Assembly: GCA_022822005.1 (NCBI GenBank)
Contig: JAJECO010000031.1
Location: 1 to 35,028 of the forward strand
DNA: 35,028 nucleotides
Direction: 5' to 3'
Origin: Candidatus Poribacteria bacterium
GTDB taxonomy: Bacteria; Poribacteria; WGA-4E; PCPOR2b
Below, one piece after another: positions 25,029 through 32,403 of this stretch (the first letter of the stretch is position 1; every line of letters starts with the position of its first letter). A model generated the notes under the pieces. The model saw only the letters and a list, made by a program, of their open reading frames with translations. It was not told where the DNA came from and did no database searches. A program made the position numbers and the translations under genes.

Positions 25029-25867
25029 ATGACACACCATTTGAATTAAACTATATCTTGGCTTCGTGCATGTACGGCACAATCTCCTTAGCTGAAATCG
25101 TCCCCGAAGTGAAGAAGATTGGGAGTGAGCACATAGATATCTGGCCGCGTGTCCACGGCGATCAACGGGAGCAGGTTGAGTCGATGGGGAACGAGGCTTT
25201 TGCGGCGCTACTTGCGGATCACGGGGTGGGTTTAGGGGTATCAACCCGTTTCGATCTGGGTCCCTTCGGTTTAGCGGACGAGATGGCGTTTTGCCAAGAG
25301 TTTGGTGCTTCCTTAATTGTGACTGGTAGCAAGGGACCTAAGAATTTAGCGGGTGAGGAGTTACGTGCAGCGGTCGCCGAGTTCGCAGAAGGGTTGAAGC
25401 CGCACATCGCAACTGCCGAGCAGCACGGCATCACCATCAGCATCGAGAACCATAGCAGCGCGCTGATCGAATCGCCAGACTCGATGCAGTGGTTGATTGA
25501 GTTCACGGATTCCCCGTATCTCGGCATCGCCTTGGCGCCCTACCACCTTCCAGACGATGCGGAATTGGTGGCGCAGCTGATTGCGGATCTGGGGCATGGT
25601 TTAGCCCTATTCTATGCGTGGCAACACGGCATGGGCTGCCACGAGAAGTTACCCAAAGAACAGGAATTGATGCAGCTGCCGGGGCGGGGTACTTTGGATT
25701 TTGCGCCGATTTTATCTGCGTTAAAAAAGATTAACTTCTCCGGATGGACGGAGATCTTTATGCATCCGGTTCCGCGTGGGATCCCGATCCTTGATACGAC
25801 CGCAGAGGTGACCGACGAGATTAACCGTGCCCGACACCACCTAGATCAGTTCGCACAGAGCGTGTAG
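25025..25867 (+). CDS. Sugar phosphate isomerase/epimerase (xylose isomerase-like TIM barrel)
   Basis: The 280-residue protein matches the AP-endonuclease-2/xylose-isomerase-like fold. Candidate metal ligands are E141 (ISIENHS), H174 (APYHLPDD) and E243 (WTEIFMHP). GRGTLDFAPILSALKKINFSGW (about 220-241) is the characteristic last barrel strand of the family. It likely isomerises or dehydrates the product of the upstream dehydrogenase. Start ATG overlaps the previous stop by four bases. Confidence 0.9.
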   Translation: MNDTPFELNYILASCMYGTISLAEIVPEVKKIGSEHIDIWPRVHGDQREQVESMGNEAFAALLADHGVGLGVSTRFDLGPFGLADEMAFCQEFGASLIVTGSKGPKNLAGEELRAAVAEFAEGLKPHIATAEQHGITISIENHSSALIESPDSMQWLIEFTDSPYLGIALAPYHLPDDAELVAQLIADLGHGLALFYAWQHGMGCHEKLPKEQELMQLPGRGTLDFAPILSALKKINFSGWTEIFMHPVPRGIPILDTTAEVTDEINRARHHLDQFAQSV

Positions 25868-26008
25868 TGTAATTTACGTCGCTAGCGAAATCTTACGCAC
25901 ACCAACACCGGGCGTGAAACGTGATGCGTGAAACGTGAAGACAATTCCATTGGTTCAATCCTACATGAATGAACTAATAAACCAATGAACCAACCAAGCG
26001 AGGTTACC

Positions 26009-26953
26009 ATGAAAACGAAAATTCTGGGACGCACAGGGCTTGAGGTCACTATCATTGGGCTTGGAACCATATACATCGGCAGCCAACCATCGGAGCCGCC
26101 CCGAGACTTAGATGAAGAGATGGGGGCACGGGCGGTTCACGCTGCTATTGAGGCAGGCTGCAACCTGATCGACACCGCTCCGCTCTATGGGGGTACAGCC
26201 GTTGAGAAGATTGTCGGCAACGCTCTAAGAGCCCGGCCGGACCTTGCCGCTAAATGCACGGTTGTCACCAAAACGGGCGCTTATCGCGAGGGGAAAGACC
26301 ACTCTTTTGACGGCACCTTACGCAGCGTGGAAGCGAGCCTTGAACGGCTTGGATTGGAACAACTTGATCTGGTCTATATCCACGATGCGATGGGTGTGCC
26401 GATGGAAGATGTGATGAGCAAGAATGGCGCATTGGGGGCGTTGCGACGACTTCAGAACGAAGGGGTGGTGCGATTTATCGGTTCGGCGTCCAACGATCCG
26501 CCGACCAACACGCCCTATATCGAAACGGGGGAATTTGACGCAGCGGTTGTCCCCGATGCGTGGAGTCTGTTGAACCAAGAAGCAGCTGAACGTATTCTGC
26601 CTGCTGCGGAGAGATATAACATCGGAATTTCATGCGCCACGCCGCTTGAGATAGGACTTCTGGCGACGGGACCTATACCGGGGAGGGATTACGGCAGGCG
26701 ATCCTTCAGTCAAGAATGTTTGGATCACGTTGCCAAGATTCAGCGGCTTTGCCAAGAGTACAAGATTCCGCTCGTCGCTGCGGCGTTGCAATGGCCTACC
26801 CGGCATCCGCAGGTGACCACGGCAATTCCGGGCGCTCGAACCCCTGAGGAAGCGGTGGCAAATGTAGAAGCCGTTGAGTTAGAGATTCCAGACACATTCT
26901 GGGATGATCTTGACCCACTCGTTCGACACTGGGAGAAAGGGGTTCACCGGTAG
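26009..26953 (+). CDS. Aldo/keto reductase
   Basis: This 314-residue AKR-fold enzyme has D55 and Y60 (LIDTAPLYGG), K88 (VVTKTGAY) and H125 (VYIHDAMG) as the catalytic tetrad. The family's C-terminal cofactor segment appears as TTAIPGARTPEEAVANVEA. The longer ORF begins at 25985, but that ATG lies in an intergenic repeat word (AACCAATGAACC); ATG 26009 has GCGAGGT at the right distance and matches the AKR N terminus (KTKILGRTGLEV). It is 141 bp after the isomerase. The closest subgroup resembles L-galactose/D-threo-aldose dehydrogenases, a tentative view. Confidence 0.9.
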   Translation: MKTKILGRTGLEVTIIGLGTIYIGSQPSEPPRDLDEEMGARAVHAAIEAGCNLIDTAPLYGGTAVEKIVGNALRARPDLAAKCTVVTKTGAYREGKDHSFDGTLRSVEASLERLGLEQLDLVYIHDAMGVPMEDVMSKNGALGALRRLQNEGVVRFIGSASNDPPTNTPYIETGEFDAAVVPDAWSLLNQEAAERILPAAERYNIGISCATPLEIGLLATGPIPGRDYGRRSFSQECLDHVAKIQRLCQEYKIPLVAAALQWPTRHPQVTTAIPGARTPEEAVANVEAVELEIPDTFWDDLDPLVRHWEKGVHR

Positions 26954-26962
26954 GGTGCAAAG

Positions 26963-26995
26963 AGAAACCGAGTTTTTGACAAAAACTCAGTTTCT
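26963..26995 (+). terminator. Hairpin of the AGAAACCGAGTTTT family
   Basis: Arms of 15 bp with one mismatch surround loop GAC, starting 9 bases after the reductase stop codon. It sits between convergent genes and could end transcription in both directions. The core word is the same as at 21544-21577. Confidence 0.5.
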
Positions 26996-27002
26996 GTTAC
27001 AC

Positions 27003-27102
27003 AGCTGCTTAACATGAATTATCAAAAATATAAGAGAATCCCTGAATTTTTTCGCTTTTCTCTGCGCTCTTTGCGTCTTAGCGACTTTGCGTTAAATTCG
27101 GA
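27003..27102. other. Intergenic segment with TTTGCG-type words
   Basis: Between the reductase and sialidase genes there is a stretch with repeated CTCTGCGCTCTTTGCG and GACTTTGCG words, the kind of degenerate low-complexity word seen in bacterial intergenic repeats. No gene is seen. Confidence 0.45.
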
Positions 27103-28737
27103 TTACTGCTTCAACTCTGCCACACGCGAATCCAACTCCGCCAGATTGAAGCGCACACTGACGACGGAATGTTCTTCGCCCGGCTTGTGGATGAGATATG
27201 TGGTTGCGACAAATGTGCCGTCCGGCAGCACCTCTAAACCAGCATAGCCGCAGTCCCCGTATTCCTCAGGTGGGAAGTTGCCTTGATGCTGTAGCAGCAG
27301 CACACGATATTCTCCCTCTCGACCGTTGACAAGATCGTCGTAAGTACCGACCCACGCGACAAAATTGAATTTCGTCCTGCTGGCGAGCGCGGTGTCTCGG
27401 AAAACAATCACCAAACGACCGTCGGGCGCATGGGCGAGATTGTGCCGATCTCCGGTGACGCCCGCAGCGGCCTCCCCGCATTCCGACCACGTCTGCCCTT
27501 CGTCATTGCTGGTGATGATCATCGCGTTATACGCTCGCGACTGCTCACGCATCACCGCTGCGATCTGAGTCCCGTCTGGTGAACGGATAACGCCCGGTTC
27601 GTCCGGCAGTGCGTCCTCGTGCTTGGCGATTAACCGCTGCTTCTCCCACGTCAACCCACCATCAGCGGTAATACTCTGCATGATGACGTGATCGCCGTGG
27701 CTTCTGGTCCCATGGTCTACATATATGGCTATGTGTCGTCCGTCTGAAAGCGGTAGGACACGGTTCGGGACGACAATGCAGTGCAGCCCGTTCGGCTCAA
27801 ACGGCGTCCACGTCTCACCGTTATCCTCCGAAATTGACTGGCGCATATCGCCGTTGCCCTCCAGAACAATCAGGCGTTCTACCCCGTCCGGACCGACGAG
27901 CCGATGAATACAGGGGCAGTTTTTTGCGGTCTTCCAGTTATCGGGGACAGGCAGGCGTTCGCTCCACGTCAGGCCGCCGTCCGTGCTCTTCTTCAGCAGG
28001 CACGCGGGGCCACCATGTCCGAGCGGATAGGTGCAGAACATCGTTCTGTTGTCCGGCATTAGCACCGTGTCTGGATGACCGAGATATTGCCCGGGCTGCT
28101 TGTCCACGACAACCTGCCGATCCTCCTCACCAGACACATCAATCGTGGGAACAGCGATGTCAATCGGTTGCGACCGATTCCAGTCCAGTGGAATGGTCTC
28201 GCCCCGAACGGAAAAATCGTGTACCCGCAACGTTCCCTCGTAGGAGCAGAATCCAAATCTTGTTAGCTCGCCGCCAAATAGGAAATGCTTGACCGCCTTC
28301 CCGTCAACAATGATCACAACCCGCGTTCCCTTACGCACAATTTCAAAGTTGAACGGTACGCCGGGGGTGACCCAATCGGAGGAGAATGCCATCTGCTGAT
28401 GTCCAAGCACCTCACGGGGCCAGAAAACGTAGCTCAGACGCTGAAAACCGCTGATTCCAATATTATCCGTGCCGACCACAAAATTCGGTTTGTCGTTTTC
28501 GCTGCAGACCGAGAGTCTGGCTCGGAGATGAAAGTCGTTACGACCGATCCCACAGCCCGCGTATAGCAGGGATTTTTTGCCATACATCTCGATGTACCCC
28601 GTTTCAAACTCCCAGCCAAGCCCGATCTCTCGAATGTTCTTGGGAACCCCATTTTCAACGAAAACGGTTCGGGCGTTCGTCTCGCCATCGGTCACGCCAA
28701 AGGTTAATCCGACGAGGGAGGGACTATTCATGTACAT
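27103..28737 (-). CDS. Sialidase-like BNR/Asp-box protein with N-terminal lectin-like domain
   Basis: The 544-residue protein has four Asp boxes (S-x-D-x-G-x-T-W type) at about 251-258, 301-310, 355-364 and 408-417, which mark a six-bladed sialidase propeller in residues ~200-540. Residues ~1-185 look like a concanavalin-type beta-sandwich (GWEFETGYIEMYGKKSLLYAG; VPFNFEIVRKGTRVVIIVDGK). Enzymes of this kind release terminal sialic acid or related sugars from glycans, but the catalytic Arg triad and Asp/Tyr/Glu cannot be fixed by eye, so specificity is open. No signal peptide is evident. AGGAGAAG precedes the ATG at 28737. It lies downstream of the LRR protease gene on the same strand, 68 bp apart. 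Confidence 0.85.
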   Translation of the reverse strand: MYMNSPSLVGLTFGVTDGETNARTVFVENGVPKNIREIGLGWEFETGYIEMYGKKSLLYAGCGIGRNDFHLRARLSVCSENDKPNFVVGTDNIGISGFQRLSYVFWPREVLGHQQMAFSSDWVTPGVPFNFEIVRKGTRVVIIVDGKAVKHFLFGGELTRFGFCSYEGTLRVHDFSVRGETIPLDWNRSQPIDIAVPTIDVSGEEDRQVVVDKQPGQYLGHPDTVLMPDNRTMFCTYPLGHGGPACLLKKSTDGGLTWSERLPVPDNWKTAKNCPCIHRLVGPDGVERLIVLEGNGDMRQSISEDNGETWTPFEPNGLHCIVVPNRVLPLSDGRHIAIYVDHGTRSHGDHVIMQSITADGGLTWEKQRLIAKHEDALPDEPGVIRSPDGTQIAAVMREQSRAYNAMIITSNDEGQTWSECGEAAAGVTGDRHNLAHAPDGRLVIVFRDTALASRTKFNFVAWVGTYDDLVNGREGEYRVLLLQHQGNFPPEEYGDCGYAGLEVLPDGTFVATTYLIHKPGEEHSVVSVRFNLAELDSRVAELKQ

Positions 28738-28805
28738 ACTGCTCTTCTCCTGTCACATTCCAAAAATAGTAGTATAATTTAGGTTGATGGGTACGAATCT
28801 CGCTT

Positions 28806-31800
28806 CTACTTGAGAATCACCATCTTCCGTGTGGTGGAATAATCACCCGCTGTCAGGGTGAAAAAATAAACTCCACTCGCCACCTGTTCACCGACCTCGT
28901 TTCTGCCATTCCAGTAGATTGCCTTTGACCGACTCTCATAGACCGCCGCAATCCGATGCCCCACGTCAAGGGTGCGGACACCCTGACCGTTTAGGTCATG
29001 GATGGTCAGGGTGACGAAACCGTCCTGTGCCAACCGATACGGGATCCATGTCTCTGGGTTGAACGGGTTCGGGTAGTTGGGCAAGAGTTCGGTTTCTGTT
29101 GGTATCTCATAAGCGACAAGTGCCGGCAATTGAATCAGACTCCGCTTCACATCTTCAGCCGTGACGGTATACTGCAGCGGTTTCACACCGACAGACGGGC
29201 TGGGAGACTGAGCGGAGATTTCGAGGACATCCCCAACCGTAGCGCCGCGGCCTGTCTCTATGTCAACGACGGTGGATCGATAACCTGCCTCATCGGGTGT
29301 GGTAACAGTGGCAACTGCTCTACCGGTTGAAAGGTTCTTGACGGTTACTCGAAAGCTTTGCCTGTTTAAGCCCGTCGTTCCTTCGTCAACAATGGCACCT
29401 CTCAATCCCCAGACAGGGGTGGTATTCCCCACTTCGATACCCTTGAGTGCTACCGGTGGTGCGGCAGCCGTTCCAGAGACGTTAGTCCACGCCTCCCCGG
29501 AGATATCAACTATCGCCGCTCGCTGGACGGTCATGATAAAGCCTTGTCCCCCGGTGATTTCTATATCCCCCGGATCACCCGCGCGTCCGACCGCTTTGAA
29601 CTCCCCGCCCTCGGTGAGGATAATCACAGAGACGTTGCCGTCAATCCCGTCGAGCGCAAATAGATGACTTACACGCTCTATTCTTGAATCTCTCAACGGC
29701 AGCCCCACAACGTTGAGTCCTTGATTCAAGGTGATAGCGCTGCTTCCGTTGGCCCCTAGTGGAGTGCCACCGAGAGGAACCGAGACTTGGGCTATCATAC
29801 CAGCAATAATCCCCATATCATCAGTCAAAATTCTGTCGGCAAGAGTGCCTGCATCTGAGACACCGAAATAGCTGCGCCACTCCTGGGCTTGGGAGTTATA
29901 GGTGATGAGGAAATTGACTCTTGACGCGCCACCGAGTACTCCGTAGAGGTCTGCGATAGATGTGATGGTCTTTGCCCTCCCGTCAACCGCTGTCACCCTT
30001 AATGGGACATGAATCAAGCTGATGCCCGCTGGCACGGAGAAATGAAACTCAATTTCGGGAAGGGCGGTAAAGGTCGCTATTTCGGCAATGCCTTCGACGC
30101 TGGCTTCAACCGTGTTTGTGCCAAAGTCACCTCCAAGGGTCAGTGTAGTCTGTGCCCTACCGTCTTCATCAGTTATCGTGTTTGTTACACTGAGTGTGCC
30201 CTCACCTGCGGTGATGGCAAATGTCACCGGCACCCCTGCGAACGCTACCCCGTTCTGATCCCGGACTTCAACAACAAACGGTTGCTCGAGTGTTCCACCG
30301 GGTGCGCCCCGCTGGTTGTCACCTAAGATTTTCAGGGGAGGCGTGGGCGCGCGGTCATTAAGCCGAACTGTAACCCCTCTGCTTTGGAGGGTTGGGATGT
30401 GCGTGTGGATGGATTGGTAACTCAGAGGATTTACCCACACAATAACCGTGTCTCCACTTCTTAATCCCGTATTTGTTACCAAGGGTGAGATGTCAGAGAT
30501 GAAGTTGGTGTTAAGATCCAGGAAGAACAGGTTGGTTAAGCCTGCCAACGATGAAATGTTCGAGATGCGATTCTCTCGAAGGTGCAGCTGTTTCAGTTTG
30601 GTTAATCCTGCCACCGCCGAGAGGTCCGAGATATTGTTGGTACTAAGATACAACGAGCTCAACTGGGTTAATCCAGCAAGTACTGAGATATCCGAAATAT
30701 TGTTGTCGCTAAGATATAGGACCGACAGTTGGGTTAATCCTGCTAACGGTGAAATGTCAGAGATGGAGTTGGAACTAAGATGCAGCTCTTTCAGGTTGGT
30801 TAAGCCTGCCAGCGGTGATATGTCCGAGATATGATTCTCTCGAAGGAGCAGATGTGTCAATGTGGTTAATCCTGCGAGCGGCGAAATATCCGAGATGCGA
30901 TTCTTCCGAAGGCTCAGGCTTCTCAAGTTGGTTAATCCTGCCAGCGGTGACATATCCGAGATGCGGTTACTCCAAACCTGCAGCACTTTCAGCCGGGTTG
31001 CAAACTCAAGCCCGATCAAATCGCTTATGTTGGCTTCGGTTGCGTTAAGATAGGTCAATTGTGCTATCCAACCCCGGATAATGGAGGCACTTGGCGACAC
31101 CCCGATGGCTTCCGCAACCGCAGCGCGGAGGTTGGGGTCGGGGATATTGACCTCGACATCCGCATCAACCCGATCTTCCGGGATTATAAGCCTAAAAACC
31201 TTAACACTCGAATCTCCATCAGTATCAACAGCCTCGACAGAAATCGTCCGTGTAACAAGGTCAGAAAAACTCGTAAAACCCTTCTCCGTAAAAACGCCCT
31301 TATAGTCAAATTCAACGACGGCATTTTTTTTACCCGCTAATCCGCGACAATCTATCAGACTGGAAATTGCACCGCGTAGGAGCACTTGGTGGAGCCCCTT
31401 TGAATCGTTGATCTTGAGTCTAACCGAAACGCTCTGTGAACCTACCGGATAGGCACGTGGCGAAAGAAGTTCGATGGTGGGTGGCTCTCCCTCTTCAATT
31501 GGGGTATCGGGATTGAAGTAGGGGTGCACGGACAAATATTCGGCATCGCATGCAGATAACCGACTCCCCGATAGACTAGTGCCATACCCCATGATGTACG
31601 CACGCTTTCGGAAATCGTGACTCAATCCGAAGGCGTGTCCCAGTTCATGTGCCACGATTTTCCAATCGGTTACGGTCGGAAGCAACGCCCATCCCTCTTT
31701 TTTGCTTATCCTGACTCCGGCGCCGCCGTGTGAGGCGCGATCAACCACGTCCGTACGATTGTCAATGAGGATGAAGTAAATATTTTTTGCGAGATCAAAC

Positions 31801-32276
31801 CGCTGTTCAATCTCATCAAAAATAAACTGCAGATTATTGATATAGTGATCATGCGGTCGATCGGCATTGACGCGATGCACCATTGGCTCGCCTTGGGCGT
31901 CAGTTTCGATGCGGAAGCTTAGCTTCCCGTAGCCGTGCGCCTCCATCTGCTCGGCAAAAAACTTCTGAGTGGTGTGCAAATCATCTTTCATCCGCTGGAC
32001 GATGTCAGCGTTATACGAGCGATTATTGGGCAAGAAGTAAATCATCCGCACCGTACGAGGTTCGCCGCCGTTCAAATTCGCAACAGAAGTTCGGGCATAG
32101 TGGCGGTAGGGGAATTGGCCCGAGAGTTGTTTGTTCCATTGATCATCAATAACACCACGAAAATGTGTCTCGTTGCCTCCCGATGGTGGGGACGCAGTAA
32201 CGGCGGGATTGAGTGCGCTGCAGGTGAGATAGATTATTATCACAGACAAGGTGAAACGAAAAATGACGGTTTTCAA
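28806..32276 (-). CDS. Secreted metzincin protease - leucine-rich repeat - Ig-like modular protein
   Basis: The 1156-residue protein starts at TTG 32276 with AGGAGG upstream. Residues 1-28 are a signal peptide. A metalloprotease domain (~75-260) has the full metzincin zinc motif HELGHAFGLSH (H210, E211, H214, G217, H220) and a Met-turn (YIMGYG, M229). An Ig-like segment follows (~265-365). Residues ~380-640 form an internalin/SDS22-type leucine-rich solenoid with 22-residue units (NxISDISPLAGLTxLxxLxLx). Residues ~645-740 resemble a Big_1/invasin Ig domain. A region beginning FHFSVPAGISLIHVPL comes next, and the last ~100 residues are an NYPNPFNPETWIPY sorting domain (FlgD/type-A style) ending in RKMVILK. 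It should be exported and cell-surface bound. Combining a protease with ligand-binding LRRs suggests targeted proteolysis of a host or matrix protein, which is inference. Confidence 0.93.
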   Translation of the reverse strand: MKTVIFRFTLSVIIIYLTCSALNPAVTASPPSGGNETHFRGVIDDQWNKQLSGQFPYRHYARTSVANLNGGEPRTVRMIYFLPNNRSYNADIVQRMKDDLHTTQKFFAEQMEAHGYGKLSFRIETDAQGEPMVHRVNADRPHDHYINNLQFIFDEIEQRFDLAKNIYFILIDNRTDVVDRASHGGAGVRISKKEGWALLPTVTDWKIVAHELGHAFGLSHDFRKRAYIMGYGTSLSGSRLSACDAEYLSVHPYFNPDTPIEEGEPPTIELLSPRAYPVGSQSVSVRLKINDSKGLHQVLLRGAISSLIDCRGLAGKKNAVVEFDYKGVFTEKGFTSFSDLVTRTISVEAVDTDGDSSVKVFRLIIPEDRVDADVEVNIPDPNLRAAVAEAIGVSPSASIIRGWIAQLTYLNATEANISDLIGLEFATRLKVLQVWSNRISDMSPLAGLTNLRSLSLRKNRISDISPLAGLTTLTHLLLRENHISDISPLAGLTNLKELHLSSNSISDISPLAGLTQLSVLYLSDNNISDISVLAGLTQLSSLYLSTNNISDLSAVAGLTKLKQLHLRENRISNISSLAGLTNLFFLDLNTNFISDISPLVTNTGLRSGDTVIVWVNPLSYQSIHTHIPTLQSRGVTVRLNDRAPTPPLKILGDNQRGAPGGTLEQPFVVEVRDQNGVAFAGVPVTFAITAGEGTLSVTNTITDEDGRAQTTLTLGGDFGTNTVEASVEGIAEIATFTALPEIEFHFSVPAGISLIHVPLRVTAVDGRAKTITSIADLYGVLGGASRVNFLITYNSQAQEWRSYFGVSDAGTLADRILTDDMGIIAGMIAQVSVPLGGTPLGANGSSAITLNQGLNVVGLPLRDSRIERVSHLFALDGIDGNVSVIILTEGGEFKAVGRAGDPGDIEITGGQGFIMTVQRAAIVDISGEAWTNVSGTAAAPPVALKGIEVGNTTPVWGLRGAIVDEGTTGLNRQSFRVTVKNLSTGRAVATVTTPDEAGYRSTVVDIETGRGATVGDVLEISAQSPSPSVGVKPLQYTVTAEDVKRSLIQLPALVAYEIPTETELLPNYPNPFNPETWIPYRLAQDGFVTLTIHDLNGQGVRTLDVGHRIAAVYESRSKAIYWNGRNEVGEQVASGVYFFTLTAGDYSTTRKMVILK
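30479..31064 (-). repeat. 66-bp periodic coding repeat (leucine-rich repeats)
   Basis: The region encodes eight or nine 22-residue LRR units. The 66-bp period is visible at the DNA level through repeated GGTTAATCCTGC and GAGATATC/GAGATG words. Units differ at their variable solvent-facing positions, so the array has diverged while keeping its frame. Confidence 0.9.
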
Positions 32277-32403
32277 ACGTTTCCTCCTCAGGAGCGTCGT
32301 GTTAAAGCAAAGGGTAGAGGGAAAGATCGACGTCCTTATCTCGACTCACTTTCCCACCTACTCGCCTTCATCATTCAACCTAGTGTTGTACGCATCCCAA
32401 CTC

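Noticed and set aside
30479-31064. Regular 66-bp spacing suggestive of a CRISPR array
   Set aside because: The period encodes 22-residue leucine-rich repeats in frame inside a large protein; there are no identical repeats separated by unique spacers.
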